A stretch of DNA of 64,000 nucleotides, taken from the NCBI GenBank assembly GCA_004299095.1, contig SCQQ01000074.1:89141-153140 (forward strand), in the 5' to 3' direction. Below are positions 24,249-33,514 of this stretch, piece by piece. Under the pieces are notes generated by a model. The model worked only from the letters and a program-made list of their open reading frames with translations, was not told the origin of the DNA and ran no database searches. This DNA is from Burkholderiaceae bacterium (GTDB lineage: Bacteria; Pseudomonadota; Gammaproteobacteria; Burkholderiales; Burkholderiaceae_C). Position numbers and translations under genes: made by a program. How positions within the stretch are numbered: position 1 is the first letter of the stretch; each line of letters begins with the position of its first letter.

Positions 24249-25304
24249 TCAGGGCAAGTGCCGCAGTGCGCGCTGGTAGGTCGGTGCCGCGTGCAGCGCA
24301 TCCCAGTTCAAACCAGGGAAACGCGGTAGCAAGGCGCGCCGGCGCCGTTCGCTCGGGTCACTGGCAATCCAGCGGCCCTGGCGCTGCGCTTCCGACAAAT
24401 CCGCCAGCACACCGTCGATCACGTCGCCTGGCTCCAGCGACTGGTTGCACAACAGCGCCAGGTCGCAGCCCGCCCCGAGTGCGGCCAAGATGGATTGCAC
24501 GCGCGTCATGGTGCGGCCCTGCACGGTGCGCGCTCCCGCCATGCTCAAGTCGTCGCTGATGATGGCGCCATCAAAACCCAACTCATCTCGAAGCACCTGT
24601 TGCAGCCAGCGCGCCGAGAAGCCCGCCGGCAGCGCATCCACCCGCGGGTACACCACGTGTGCCGGCATCACGGCCGAAAGCACCGACCCGAGCCAGCGGT
24701 AAGGAGCAGCATCGGATTTCAGGATCGTTGCCAGCGCGCGCGCGTCGTGCGGGATGGTGGTGTGCGAATCGGCGGCGGCGTAGCCATGGCCCGGAAAGTG
24801 CTTGGCGCAGTGGGCCAATCCGGCCTGCAACAGCCCGTGCAGCACGCTTTTGGCGAGCATGGCGACCACCTTCGGGTTGCGGTGAAACGCGCGATCACCG
24901 ATCACCGCGGAGTGACCCCAATCCAGATCGAGCACCGGCGCAAAACTTAGGTCCACGCCGCAGGCGCGCAGCTCAGCGGCCAGGACGTAACCACAGGCCG
25001 TAGCAGCATCCTGCGCCCGCATTGCGTCCCGCGACCACAAAGCGCCCAGCGTCCGCATGGCCGGCAGGCGCGTGAATCCGTCATCCTGGAAGCGCTGCAC
25101 CCGGCCGCCTTCCTGATCGACGCCAATCAGCACGTCGGGGCGCACCTGCTTGATCGCGGCACACAGGCGCGTCAGTTGCCGGCGGTCTCGCCAGTTGCGC
25201 CGGAACAGGATCAGGCCGCCGACCAGTGGATGCGCCAGCCGCCGGCGATCGGTTTCCGTGAGCTCCGGCCCGGCAATGTCGATGATGAGAGGGGCTTGGG
25301 TCAT
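24249..25304 (-). CDS. nagZ: Beta-N-acetylhexosaminidase NagZ
   Basis: A 351-residue cytoplasmic glycoside hydrolase family 3 enzyme that removes GlcNAc from 1,6-anhydromuropeptides in peptidoglycan recycling. Seen: GVDQEGGRVQRF, the substrate-binding KHFPGHG followed by the loop DSHTTIPHD (acid/base Asp-His pair), and ISDDLSM with the nucleophile Asp. It lies downstream of acpS by 115 bp on the same strand; the order pdxJ-acpS-nagZ is common in betaproteobacteria. Confidence 0.95.
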   Translation of the reverse strand: MTQAPLIIDIAGPELTETDRRRLAHPLVGGLILFRRNWRDRRQLTRLCAAIKQVRPDVLIGVDQEGGRVQRFQDDGFTRLPAMRTLGALWSRDAMRAQDAATACGYVLAAELRACGVDLSFAPVLDLDWGHSAVIGDRAFHRNPKVVAMLAKSVLHGLLQAGLAHCAKHFPGHGYAAADSHTTIPHDARALATILKSDAAPYRWLGSVLSAVMPAHVVYPRVDALPAGFSARWLQQVLRDELGFDGAIISDDLSMAGARTVQGRTMTRVQSILAALGAGCDLALLCNQSLEPGDVIDGVLADLSEAQRQGRWIASDPSERRRRALLPRFPGLNWDALHAAPTYQRALRHLP

Positions 25305-25419
25305 AAAAAAGAGAACGGGATCACCCGATGCAGCAGCGGATCGCCGATTGCGCCCGAATCACATGACGACGCGGCGCATCGAAATCAAGCACTGCGTTGA
25401 TCACCTGCCGAACATTCGG

Positions 25420-25830
25420 TCACCCGTGGACAACGCCGTCGACACGCTCCACCACGCAAAAGCTGCTGACGTAGTCGGTTTCATCGCTCAAACTGACGTG
25501 CGCGACCAGGTGGCGTTGTCCGAACCAGGATTCGAGCGCGCCGCTCAAAACGATTTCCGGCTGGCCGCCTGGCCGGTTGACGATGGCGCACCAACGCCAG
25601 CGCATCGGCTCGTGCAGCCCGAGCCCAATCGCCTTGCTGAACGCCTCCTTGGCGGAAAAGCGCGTCGCCACGTATCGCGTGCCGCGCTCCGGCCAGCGCG
25701 CCGCGCGCTGCTGCCAGATTTCGATTTCACGATCGCTCAGGATTCTTTCGACGAAACGCCGGCCGCGGCGCTCCAGGTTGGCGCGGATGCGGCGGACGTC
25801 GCAAATGTCGGTGCCAATGCCGTAGATCAT
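25420..25830 (-). CDS. acpS: Holo-[acyl-carrier-protein] synthase AcpS
   Basis: A 136-residue trimeric enzyme that transfers phosphopantetheine from CoA to acyl carrier protein. Seen: [15 protein letters not shown] with the Mg-binding Asp at residue 8, and [13 protein letters not shown] with the Glu/Lys pair. The ATG (25830) overlaps the pdxJ stop by four bases, so the two genes are translationally coupled. Confidence 0.95.
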   Translation of the reverse strand: MIYGIGTDICDVRRIRANLERRGRRFVERILSDREIEIWQQRAARWPERGTRYVATRFSAKEAFSKAIGLGLHEPMRWRWCAIVNRPGGQPEIVLSGALESWFGQRHLVAHVSLSDETDYVSSFCVVERVDGVVHG

Positions 25831-26636
25831 GCGTGGCCTTCCGCCGCCCGGTCCGTTGCGCCCCGGCGCCCATCGAGCGCCCCGTTCACCGTGCTGTCCC
25901 CCTGCCCGTCGATGCAACGCAAGTACGCCGCAACCGCCGTCGCGTAGCCCATCTCCAGGGCGTCCGACACAAAGGCGTGGCCGATAGAGACTTCCAGCAG
26001 CCCCGGCACGCGGGCCACGAACGCCGTCAGGTTGTCCAGATTCAGGTCGTGCCCGGCGTTGATTCCAAGGCCCGCGCGCAGCGCCGCATCGGCGGCGCGG
26101 ACGTAGCGCGCCATCTGCTGCTCCTGCGCCGCGGTTCCCCACGCCGCAGCATAGGGTTCGGTATAGAGCTCGACCCGGTCGGCGCCGACGGCAGCGGCGG
26201 CTTCCATCAATGCCGGCTCGGCATCCATGAACAGGCTCACGCGCACGCCCAGGGCCTTGCACTCCGCGATCAGCGGCCGCAGGCGTGCGGCATCCTGCGG
26301 AAAAGCCCAGCCGTGATCGCTGGTGAACTGGTTCACGCCATCGGGCACGAACGTGGCCTGCTGCGGGCGCACTGCGCGCACGAACGCCATCAGGTTCTGC
26401 GCGGGGTTGCCCTCAATGTTGAATTCGGCGTGCGGCCAGTGCACCAGCAGGGCGTGCAAATCGTTCACATCGGACGCCCGGATGTGGCGCTCGTCCGGCC
26501 GCGGATGGACCGTGATTCCATGCGCGCCCGCACGCAGGCAAATCTCCGCTGCCCGCGTCACGCTGGGAATGCCGAGGTGGCGCGTGTTGCGCACCAGGGC
26601 GACTTTGTTCAGATTGACCGAAAGCTGTGTTTTCAT
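25827..26636 (-). CDS. pdxJ: Pyridoxine 5'-phosphate synthase PdxJ
   Basis: A 269-residue TIM-barrel enzyme that condenses 1-deoxyxylulose 5-phosphate with 3-amino-2-oxopropyl phosphate to form pyridoxine 5'-phosphate. Seen: [31 protein letters not shown] and the C-terminal GHDLNLDNL and [13 protein letters not shown]. The ATG at 26636 ([11 protein letters not shown]) was chosen because the upstream extension is not family-like. It overlaps acpS. The upstream neighbour is a Ser/Thr kinase, not the usual recO. Confidence 0.95.
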   Translation of the reverse strand: MKTQLSVNLNKVALVRNTRHLGIPSVTRAAEICLRAGAHGITVHPRPDERHIRASDVNDLHALLVHWPHAEFNIEGNPAQNLMAFVRAVRPQQATFVPDGVNQFTSDHGWAFPQDAARLRPLIAECKALGVRVSLFMDAEPALMEAAAAVGADRVELYTEPYAAAWGTAAQEQQMARYVRAADAALRAGLGINAGHDLNLDNLTAFVARVPGLLEVSIGHAFVSDALEMGYATAVAAYLRCIDGQGDSTVNGALDGRRGATDRAAEGHA

Positions 26637-26750
26637 GAGAGGGGTGTCCTGGACCCCGCGGGTCGACGCGGCGTGTCGCGCCGTTACACAACCGCCCACC
26701 CGCACGAAGCGGCCATCACGCGGCACCACCGGGCAACCTGTCCGATCATC

Positions 26751-27644
26751 TCATTGCTCAAGCATCGCGCGCAGCGCGGAAACCGACTGCGGACGCGCTG
26801 CGGCATCGAGGGCCATGCAGCGGCGCACGGCATCGACCAACGGCGCCGAATAGACCGCACCGAGCCGCGCCAGTGACCGCTCCAGAAGATCTTCCTTGAG
26901 GCGTTGCGGAACGTCGCGCGGCGGGTAGCCGCGCATGCAAGAGAACAGGCACGCCCCCGCCGCGTAGATATCGGTCCAGGCGCCAAGCGTCGCGCCGCGG
27001 CGATAGACCTCGGGTGCCGCGAATCCGGGCGTGTACACCACGTGCGAAAGCACTGGCAGGCCCGCGCCGTTGTGGCCGCCGACGCGGGCAGCGCCGAAAT
27101 CGAGCAAAACAATGCGGTTGTCGTTCGTGATGAAGAAATTGCTCGGCTTCAGGTCGAGATGGATCACGCCGCGTTCATGCAGCCGTTGCAGGCCGAGCAA
27201 GGCGTCCGCGAACAGCGAGCGGATCGTCGTTTCCTGAAAAACCTCCGGTCGCTTGCGGGTGCGCGCCGTGACAATGAAATTCTGCAGGGTCTCGCCGTGC
27301 AGGTACTCCATCACCAGGTAGGCGGTCTGATATTCCTCGAAAACGGCCGATACGCCCACCACCGCCGGGTGGGAAAACTGCAGCGCATACCGGCCGATTT
27401 CGAGAAAATCTTTCACGCCTTGGGAATAAGTCTCGGCCCTACCGGGGAGAACCTGCGGCACGAGCGTTCCTGGGGCACGCGCAGTCAATCCAATGGGCAA
27501 GTATTCTTTCAGCGCGACCTTGTTGCCGGATGAATCCAGCGCAACGTAAACAATGCCGAAGCCGCCGTCCCAGAGCTCGCTGACGATTCGGTACCCGCCC
27601 ACGAAGGTATCAGCGGGCAATGGCGCGCGCGGAGTTTCAGACAT
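26751..27644 (-). CDS. Serine/threonine protein kinase (compact, cytoplasmic)
   Basis: A 297-residue eukaryotic-like kinase domain with almost nothing else: no transmembrane helix and no PASTA repeats. Seen: Gly loop WDGGFGIVY (about 25-33), ATP-site Lys in VALKEYLP (K46), catalytic loop IHLDLKPSN (about 158-166) and LLDFGAAR (about 183), then FAAPEVY and a helical C-lobe. The usual HRD is HLD; the catalytic Asp, Lys and Asn are kept, so activity is likely, but activation-loop control may differ. It diverges from yicC across 88 bp, an arrangement known in betaproteobacteria. Its target is unknown. Confidence 0.88.
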   Translation of the reverse strand: MSETPRAPLPADTFVGGYRIVSELWDGGFGIVYVALDSSGNKVALKEYLPIGLTARAPGTLVPQVLPGRAETYSQGVKDFLEIGRYALQFSHPAVVGVSAVFEEYQTAYLVMEYLHGETLQNFIVTARTRKRPEVFQETTIRSLFADALLGLQRLHERGVIHLDLKPSNFFITNDNRIVLLDFGAARVGGHNGAGLPVLSHVVYTPGFAAPEVYRRGATLGAWTDIYAAGACLFSCMRGYPPRDVPQRLKEDLLERSLARLGAVYSAPLVDAVRRCMALDAAARPQSVSALRAMLEQ

Positions 27645-27732
27645 GCAAACGATAGGAAAACCGAGAAAATAAAAGCGATGCCCAACGATCGGTGCTTGCT
27701 TTCAGCCTCCGGCCCGCGTCCAATCAACCGGC

Positions 27733-28635
27733 ATGTCAGTCTACAGCATGACCGGGTACGCGACAGCCACCCAAGACCTCTCCGGAAATCAAACGCGCGC
27801 CGCGGTACGGCTCGTGGTCGACGCCCGTTCCGTGAACAACCGTTTCCTCGACCTGGCGCTGCGCCTGCCCGACGACTTGCGCACGCTGGAGCCGCCGCTG
27901 CGCGAGCTGGTCGGCCAAGCGCTGCATCGGGGCAAAGTCGAACTCCGGGTCAGCGTCACGCGGACCGAAGGTGCGACAGGCGGTCAGGTCGACGGCGCCG
28001 CATTGCAGCAGGTGACGGCACTCCAGCAAGCGGTTCAGCGCTCGCTGCCCGAAGCCAGGCCGCTCAGCGTCTACGAAATCCTGCAATTCACCCGTGATCC
28101 CGCGCCGGCGTTGCGTGACGACCTGACCGTGCCGCTGCGTGCGCTGGCGCAATCCGTGGTTGCCGATCTTGTCGCGGCGCGCCAACGCGAAGGCGGCCGG
28201 TTGCGCGTCCTGTTGGAAGAGCGCATCGGCGCGCTGCGGCAATTGGTGACGCAAGCAGTCCCGCGGGTGCCGGTTGCCGTCCAGGAACAGCAAAAGCGCT
28301 TCCTGACCCGCTGGAACGATGCGCTCTCGGGGATTGACAGCGAAGTCCCCGCCAGCGCGGTTCAAGAGCGCGCGCTGGCCGAAGCGGCGGCCTTCGCGCT
28401 GCGCATCGACGTCGCGGAAGAGCTGGAACGGCTGGGCGCGCACCTCGCCGAAATCACCGACGTGTTGCAGCGCGGCGGCGTGATCGGCAAGCGGCTTGAT
28501 TTCCTGATCCAGGAACTGCACCGGGAAGCCAACACGCTCGGATCCAAGGCGGCCACGCTCGCGCTCGCGCGCATCAGCGTCGATATGAAGGTGCTGATCG
28601 AGCAGATGCGCGAGCAGGTGCAGAACATCGAATAG
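27733..28635 (+). CDS. yicC: YicC-family endoribonuclease-like protein
   Basis: A 300-residue YicC/YloC protein, a family linked to RNA cleavage and stationary-phase stress. Seen: the start MSVYSMTGYATA, DARSVNNRFLDL, and the C-terminal domain with GKRLDFLIQELHREANTLGSK. Length is normal. In many betaproteobacteria gmk follows; here the next gene is the end of an opposite-strand ABC ATPase, so local synteny is broken. A weak hairpin (CGGACC/GGTCCG, 28638-28654) lies between the two stops. Confidence 0.93.
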   Translation: MSVYSMTGYATATQDLSGNQTRAAVRLVVDARSVNNRFLDLALRLPDDLRTLEPPLRELVGQALHRGKVELRVSVTRTEGATGGQVDGAALQQVTALQQAVQRSLPEARPLSVYEILQFTRDPAPALRDDLTVPLRALAQSVVADLVAARQREGGRLRVLLEERIGALRQLVTQAVPRVPVAVQEQQKRFLTRWNDALSGIDSEVPASAVQERALAEAAAFALRIDVAEELERLGAHLAEITDVLQRGGVIGKRLDFLIQELHREANTLGSKAATLALARISVDMKVLIEQMREQVQNIE

Positions 28636-28673
28636 TGCGCGGACCGACGGGTCCGAAGTCGCCTGCGCGGCGC

Positions 28674-29417
28674 TCAACCCGGGTTCGGCGCTGGCGCTGC
28701 ATGGCGCGCATGCAGGCCGAAATAAGCGCGCTGCAGCGCCGCGTCGGCGTGCATTTCGGGCACCGTGCCGACAAAGCCGATGCGGCCGCCTTCCAGCGTG
28801 TAGACGCGCTCGGCGATGTCCAGGAACTTCACGTTCTGCGCGGCCACCAGGAGCGCGAGACCCGCTTCACGCGAAGTCTGCAGCGCCCGGATCACGTCGT
28901 TCACGAACACCGGCGAGAGGCCCGCCGAAGGCTCGTCCATCACCAGCAGCCTGGGCTTGCTCGCGAGCGCCTTGGCCACGCCCAGAATCTTGCGCTGTCC
29001 GCCCGACAAACTGCCGCCCAGCGCCTTGCGCTTTTCCTGCAGCGTGGGAAAGCGCTGGTACAACTCATCGACCTGGCGCTTGGATTCACTGCGCGGCAGG
29101 AACTGCGCGCCGATCAGCAAGTTGTCGTCCACGCTCATGTCCGGGAAGCAGCCCACTTCGGACATGTAGGCAATGCCGGCGCGCACGCGCTGGTCGGTGC
29201 GCCGGTGCGCAATCGACTCACCGGCAAAAACCAGATCGCCGTGCCACTGGCGAAGCAACCCCATCAGCGTGCGGATGAGCGTGGTCTTGCCGGCGCCGTT
29301 GGGTCCCACCAGCACCACGGTTTCGCGCTCGTGCACCGCCAAGTCGATGCCCCAGAGCGCCTGGATCTTGCCGTAGCCGGCGTCGAGGCCCTGGATGTGC
29401 AGCAGTTCAGTGGCCAT
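28674..29417 (-). CDS. Branched-chain amino acid-type ABC transporter ATPase (LivF-like), cluster A
   Basis: A 247-residue ABC ATPase, the last gene of a five-gene cluster (binding protein, LivH, LivM, LivG, LivF; 33325 to 28674). Seen: Walker A GPNGAGKTT, ABC signature LSGGQRK, Walker B LLVMDEPSAGL and the H-loop region. It pairs with the LivG-like ATPase, whose end it overlaps by 11 bp. LivF-type ATPases energise import of branched-chain amino acids, amides or aromatic acids; the substrate cannot be read from this subunit. Confidence 0.92.
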   Translation of the reverse strand: MATELLHIQGLDAGYGKIQALWGIDLAVHERETVVLVGPNGAGKTTLIRTLMGLLRQWHGDLVFAGESIAHRRTDQRVRAGIAYMSEVGCFPDMSVDDNLLIGAQFLPRSESKRQVDELYQRFPTLQEKRKALGGSLSGGQRKILGVAKALASKPRLLVMDEPSAGLSPVFVNDVIRALQTSREAGLALLVAAQNVKFLDIAERVYTLEGGRIGFVGTVPEMHADAALQRAYFGLHARHAAPAPNPG

Positions 29418-30162
29418 CGGCAGTGCCCAGGAAAACCTCGACCACTTGCGGGTCCTGCGCCGCCTCGGCGAGCAGCCCGGAAAAAATGTCCTTGCCGGCG
29501 CTCAGCACAATCAGGCGGTCCGTCACCTGATCGACGAAATCCATCAAGTGCTCGACCACCAGCAGCGCGAGGCCACTGCCAGCCAGTTGGCGCAAGCGGG
29601 TCGCGACTTGGCTCAGTTCCTCCGGGTTCAGGCCGGCACCGAGCTCGTCCACGCACAGCAGCTTGGGGCGCGTGGCGAGAGCCCGCGCGAGATCGAGCAT
29701 CTTCTGCTGCGCGCTGGTGAGCTCCGCCGCCGAATGCTCGGCGCGCTGGTCGAGTTCAAGGAATTCCAGCAGCTCCTGCACGTCGGCGCGGCCCAGATCG
29801 GCACCGCCGTAGCGCGCCGCCACCTCGACGTTTTGCCGCACCGTGAGCGACTTGAACGGCTTGGGCACCTGGAACGTCCGGTTGACACCCAGCCGCGCCA
29901 GCTCGTCCGGCCGCTGCCGGCCGATGGCGTGGCCGCGGTATTCGATCTTCCCGCCATCTGGCCGGTACAGGCCCGTGACGACGTTGATGCAGGTCGTCTT
30001 GCCGGAGCCATTGGGGCCGATCAACCCCAGCACTTCGCCCGCGCGTACCGCGAGGTTCACGTCCTTCAGCGCCTGGAAGCTGCCGAATTTCTTGGCCAGG
30101 TGCGAAATCACGAGGATGGGCTCGGCGCTCTGCGCGGCGGCAGCTTGCTGCACTTCAGACAA
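29407..30162 (-). CDS. Branched-chain amino acid-type ABC transporter ATPase (LivG-like), cluster A
   Basis: A 251-residue ABC ATPase partner of the LivF-like protein. Walker A is standard (GPNGSGKTT). The ABC signature is unusual: ELTSAQQKMLDLARAL instead of LS-GQ, and Walker B reads LLCVDELGAGL with Leu where Pro normally follows the catalytic Glu. Such changes at one of two sites often mark an asymmetric ATPase pair, but that is inference. It overlaps LivM by 8 bp and LivF by 11 bp. Confidence 0.9.
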   Translation of the reverse strand: MSEVQQAAAAQSAEPILVISHLAKKFGSFQALKDVNLAVRAGEVLGLIGPNGSGKTTCINVVTGLYRPDGGKIEYRGHAIGRQRPDELARLGVNRTFQVPKPFKSLTVRQNVEVAARYGGADLGRADVQELLEFLELDQRAEHSAAELTSAQQKMLDLARALATRPKLLCVDELGAGLNPEELSQVATRLRQLAGSGLALLVVEHLMDFVDQVTDRLIVLSAGKDIFSGLLAEAAQDPQVVEVFLGTADGH

Positions 30163-31075
30163 CGCGCACTCCCCAGCGCCGCAGCAGCGATGTGAGACCG
30201 TTGGGCAGAAACAGCACCAAGACCACGATCAGCAGGCCGAAAATCAACTGGAAGTATTGCGGCGTGGACACGCCGATGTAGTTGTACAGGCCGTACAGCA
30301 GCAGCACGCCCAGGATCGGGCCGATGACCGTGCCGACGCCGCCAAAGAGCGCAAACACCAGCGCGAAAATCGTGAAGTTGGTGCCGAACACGTTGTCGGG
30401 GAAAAAGACCGTCACGTACCACGCGAAATCGGCGCCGATCAGCCCGCCGATCAGCGCCGACAGCAGCCAGGCGATGGTGCGCGCTCGGCCGATATTGATG
30501 CCGGCGGTGGCGGCGCTGATCGGGTCGTCGCGTACCGCCTGCAGCGCCAGGCCGAAGCGCGAATAGCGCAGGTACAGAACGATGGCGGTCGCCAACACCA
30601 TGATGCCGATGGCGGCCGCGTAGCTCAAGGTCGGGTTGAACACGTTGGAAATCGACACGCCATAGGGCCCCTTGGTGAGATCGGTCAACGCCGGGTTGGA
30701 CACGATCTGCTCGATCGCCAGCGCCGCCGCCAGGTTGGCGATGGCGAAGTAGGCACCCGAGAGGCGCAAGGTGGGCGTGAGGATGGCGCCGAAGCCGACG
30801 GATATCAGCGCCCCGATCGCCAGCGCCAGCGCCGGATCGGCGTTCAGATGCATCACCGCGATGGCAAAGCCATACGCGCCGGCGCCGAAGAAGCCGACGT
30901 AACCGAACGGCAAATAGCCGGTGAAGCCGTAGAGCACGTTCACACCCTGCGCCAGCGTGATGAAGACGATGAAATTGAACAGCAGCAGGTGGTTCTGGTA
31001 GCCCAGCGGCGCGAGCGCCGCCACGGCGATCAGCGGCAACAGGATCGCGATGGAATTGCACATCGATTTAGACAT
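30155..31075 (-). CDS. Branched-chain amino acid-type ABC permease (LivM-like), cluster A
   Basis: A 306-residue inner-membrane permease with about eight to ten hydrophobic helices and the LivM pattern: GVNVLYGFTGYLPFGYVGFFGAGAY near the N-terminus and the cytoplasmic loop SRFGLALQAVRDDPISAATAGI that docks to the ATPases. It overlaps LivH and LivG by 8 bp each, consistent with a tightly coupled operon. A second in-frame ATG (31063) is an alternative start. Confidence 0.92.
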   Translation of the reverse strand: MSKSMCNSIAILLPLIAVAALAPLGYQNHLLLFNFIVFITLAQGVNVLYGFTGYLPFGYVGFFGAGAYGFAIAVMHLNADPALALAIGALISVGFGAILTPTLRLSGAYFAIANLAAALAIEQIVSNPALTDLTKGPYGVSISNVFNPTLSYAAAIGIMVLATAIVLYLRYSRFGLALQAVRDDPISAATAGINIGRARTIAWLLSALIGGLIGADFAWYVTVFFPDNVFGTNFTIFALVFALFGGVGTVIGPILGVLLLYGLYNYIGVSTPQYFQLIFGLLIVVLVLFLPNGLTSLLRRWGVRVV

Positions 31076-31943
31076 GGCGCACCGTCCGTCCGAGCAGGCC
31101 GCTGGGTCGCACCAGCAGAATCGCGATCAGCAGTACGTAGGGCAGCAAGCCCGACCAGGCGCTCAGATACGTCTGCATCACCATCAGCGCAACGCCGTAA
31201 ATCAGGCCACCGAGCACGGTGCCAAGCGGACTGCCCAATGAACCGATGATGATGACGGTGAACGACACGACGGTGAGACTCACGCCGATCGCGGGCGTGA
31301 CGCTGCCGAGCATCAACGGCGCAAAGACGCCGGCCACTGCCGCCACGCCGAGACCGATGCCGAACGCCAGGGCAGAGACGCGCGCCACGTTGATGCCGGC
31401 CGCCAGCGCCTCGTCGCGCTGCGACATGACGGCGCGCGTCAAGCGGCCGATGCGCGTGCGGTAGAGGTACAGGAATACCAGCGCGACCACGATCACGCTG
31501 CCGATTGCGCTGCCCAGCCAAGCGGCCGGGAAGGTGTTGTCGCCGATATGGAACGGGTGGCGACCGAACACGCTGCCCGGAATCGAGCGCGCGCTCGGGC
31601 CGACGACGATGGTGGTCACCGCCTCGATGAATTGCGACAGGCCGAAAAACAGGATGATGGAGAGCATCTCCGGATCGGCCGACTTGAGCAGGCGCGGCAC
31701 CAGCGCGAAATACAGCGGGATACCAACGGCGATGAAGATGAACAGGCTGGCGATGGCCGCCCAGACCGGGTTGAGCTGGAACGCGCTATACAGGCCGATG
31801 GCCACCATCGCACCCAGCATGATGAAGTCGCCGTGCGCCAGGTTCACGATGCGCATCACGCCGAAGATCAGATTCAGGCCCAGCCCCACCAGGCCAAAGT
31901 AAAGGCCGAACAACAGTCCGGCCAGGATCGCATAAGTCAGCAT
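31068..31943 (-). CDS. Branched-chain amino acid-type ABC permease (LivH-like), cluster A
   Basis: A 291-residue permease with LivH features: GLGLNLIFGVMRIVNLAHGDFIMLG at the N-terminus, the coupling loop RTRIGRLTRAVMSQRDEALAAGIN and GSLGSPLGTVLGG near the end. It is translationally coupled to LivM (8-bp overlap). The gap to the binding-protein gene upstream is 122 bp with no gene, where an intergenic hairpin or promoter could set unequal expression; I see no clear terminator there. Confidence 0.92.
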   Translation of the reverse strand: MLTYAILAGLLFGLYFGLVGLGLNLIFGVMRIVNLAHGDFIMLGAMVAIGLYSAFQLNPVWAAIASLFIFIAVGIPLYFALVPRLLKSADPEMLSIILFFGLSQFIEAVTTIVVGPSARSIPGSVFGRHPFHIGDNTFPAAWLGSAIGSVIVVALVFLYLYRTRIGRLTRAVMSQRDEALAAGINVARVSALAFGIGLGVAAVAGVFAPLMLGSVTPAIGVSLTVVSFTVIIIGSLGSPLGTVLGGLIYGVALMVMQTYLSAWSGLLPYVLLIAILLVRPSGLLGRTVRHV

Positions 31944-32065
31944 GCGTGCGCCACTTCTGGTGAGCTATTGCCCCCGCCCATCCGGTTCCACGTGTGTTGA
32001 TCGCACAGTTTCCTCCCGTTCGGCGCCGAAGCTTCAGCGCCGAGGTGCCTCTTCATCACGTGCCT

Positions 32066-33325
32066 TTAGTTTTCCGGCGCCGGATACAGCGGTTTCGCGT
32101 TGGCTTGAGACGGCGGATAAACGACGGCGAATTTCAACTTGCCCTTGCCATCGGGCACCAGTTGCGCGAGCGGCATGACTTCGCCGATCTGCGCGCCTTC
32201 CTTGTTCAGCTCGAACGCGCCGCCCAGCGTCTTGAGCTTGCCCGACAAGCCGAATATCGCCTTGCGCAAATCGTCCTGGCTCATGCTGTCGGTTGCGGCG
32301 AGCGCGTTCTGGATCACCTGGCCGGTGGTGTAGCCCGCGGTGGAGTTGAAGCCGAACGCCACTTTGGTGTCGGGGTAGGCCTTGTCCCACGCCGCCTTGA
32401 ATTCCGGCAGCGTCATGCCCGAGTTCACCTTGTTTTCCATGACGGAAGGCGGCGCATACGTGTAGACGTATTGCATGCCGGAGGCGCCCACGGTTTTCAT
32501 CAAATCGTCGAATTCCAGCCCCGGGTACATCGCAAACAGCCACTTGAAGTGCATACCCGACGCCTCGAGATTGCGCAGGAACGCCGCATCGTTGTCGGGG
32601 TAGCCCAACTGCACCACCGCGTCCGGCTTGTGCGCGTTGATGTCGTTGATCAGCACCGTGTAGTTCGACGTGTTGGTGGGCACGCCCTGGTCATAAACGA
32701 TGTCCAGCGGCGCTTTCGAATCCTTGATCATCTGGCGGAACGTCTTGGCCTGCGTACCGGTGAATTCGTTGGTCGCGTAAATGATCGCCAGGCGCTTGAT
32801 GCCGAGCTTCTGGCCTTCTTCCGTCAGGAACTTGGCGACGTCTTGCGGCCACACGGTGGACAGCGGCGTCGAGGTGAGCACGATATACGGATTGCCTGAC
32901 GTGAAGAAACCACCGCCCGTGCCAGACTGGTCGATCAGCAGCATTTTGTGTTCGCGCGCGATCGGCACCGCCATGGACGTCAGCACCGAGCCGCCATCGG
33001 CCACCAGGATGTCGACCTTGTCCTGCGTGATGAGCTGGTTGTAGAGCGTGGCCGCCGTGGCGGTGTCGCTCTGGTCATCGTAGGCAATCAGCTTGACCGG
33101 AATGCGCTTGCCGAAGGGCTTGACCATCACGCCGCCCTGCGCGTTTTCTTGCGCAGCCCAGATCTTCAACCCCATGTAATCCGGCATGCCGAGCGCCGCA
33201 AACGGCCCGGACGATGCGTACAAGGTGCCGATCCTGATTTCCGCGGGCGCAGTCGCGGCCGTTGCGGTCGCGGAAAACGCGGCCAGTGCTGCCATAAAGA
33301 GGCAGGAAACAAGTTTTCGCCACAT
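32066..33325 (-). CDS. ABC transporter substrate-binding protein (Leu/Ile/Val-binding type), cluster A
   Basis: A 419-residue periplasmic binding protein with a signal peptide (MWRKLVSCLFMAALAAF..., cleavage probably after the ATAAT region). The mature part begins IRIGTLYASSGPFAALG, the pattern of type I Liv-fold binding proteins, and has GVMVKPFGKRIPVKLIAYDDQSD-like lobe-1 strands. A strong AAAGGGGA ribosome site precedes the ATG. First gene of cluster A; an AraC-type regulator gene lies 189 bp upstream on the same strand. The ligand is unknown; this family takes up amino acids, amides, urea or aromatic acids. Confidence 0.92.
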   Translation of the reverse strand: MWRKLVSCLFMAALAAFSATATAATAPAEIRIGTLYASSGPFAALGMPDYMGLKIWAAQENAQGGVMVKPFGKRIPVKLIAYDDQSDTATAATLYNQLITQDKVDILVADGGSVLTSMAVPIAREHKMLLIDQSGTGGGFFTSGNPYIVLTSTPLSTVWPQDVAKFLTEEGQKLGIKRLAIIYATNEFTGTQAKTFRQMIKDSKAPLDIVYDQGVPTNTSNYTVLINDINAHKPDAVVQLGYPDNDAAFLRNLEASGMHFKWLFAMYPGLEFDDLMKTVGASGMQYVYTYAPPSVMENKVNSGMTLPEFKAAWDKAYPDTKVAFGFNSTAGYTTGQVIQNALAATDSMSQDDLRKAIFGLSGKLKTLGGAFELNKEGAQIGEVMPLAQLVPDGKGKLKFAVVYPPSQANAKPLYPAPEN

Positions 33326-33514
33326 GCAAAGTCCCCTTTGTGTTTGTTTGAGCGCCTTTGGTTATACGTCAATCCGTGGTGCGTGAACAGCCGGCGCAGC
33401 GTCCACCATCGACTGAAGCCTGGGCCCCGAGGGTTGTGCGACGCATCCCCACAGCCAATGGCGATGCGTTTATCCGTGGCGGGGAAGGCCACGATTGAAT
33501 CCTGCTCCAGCGCA

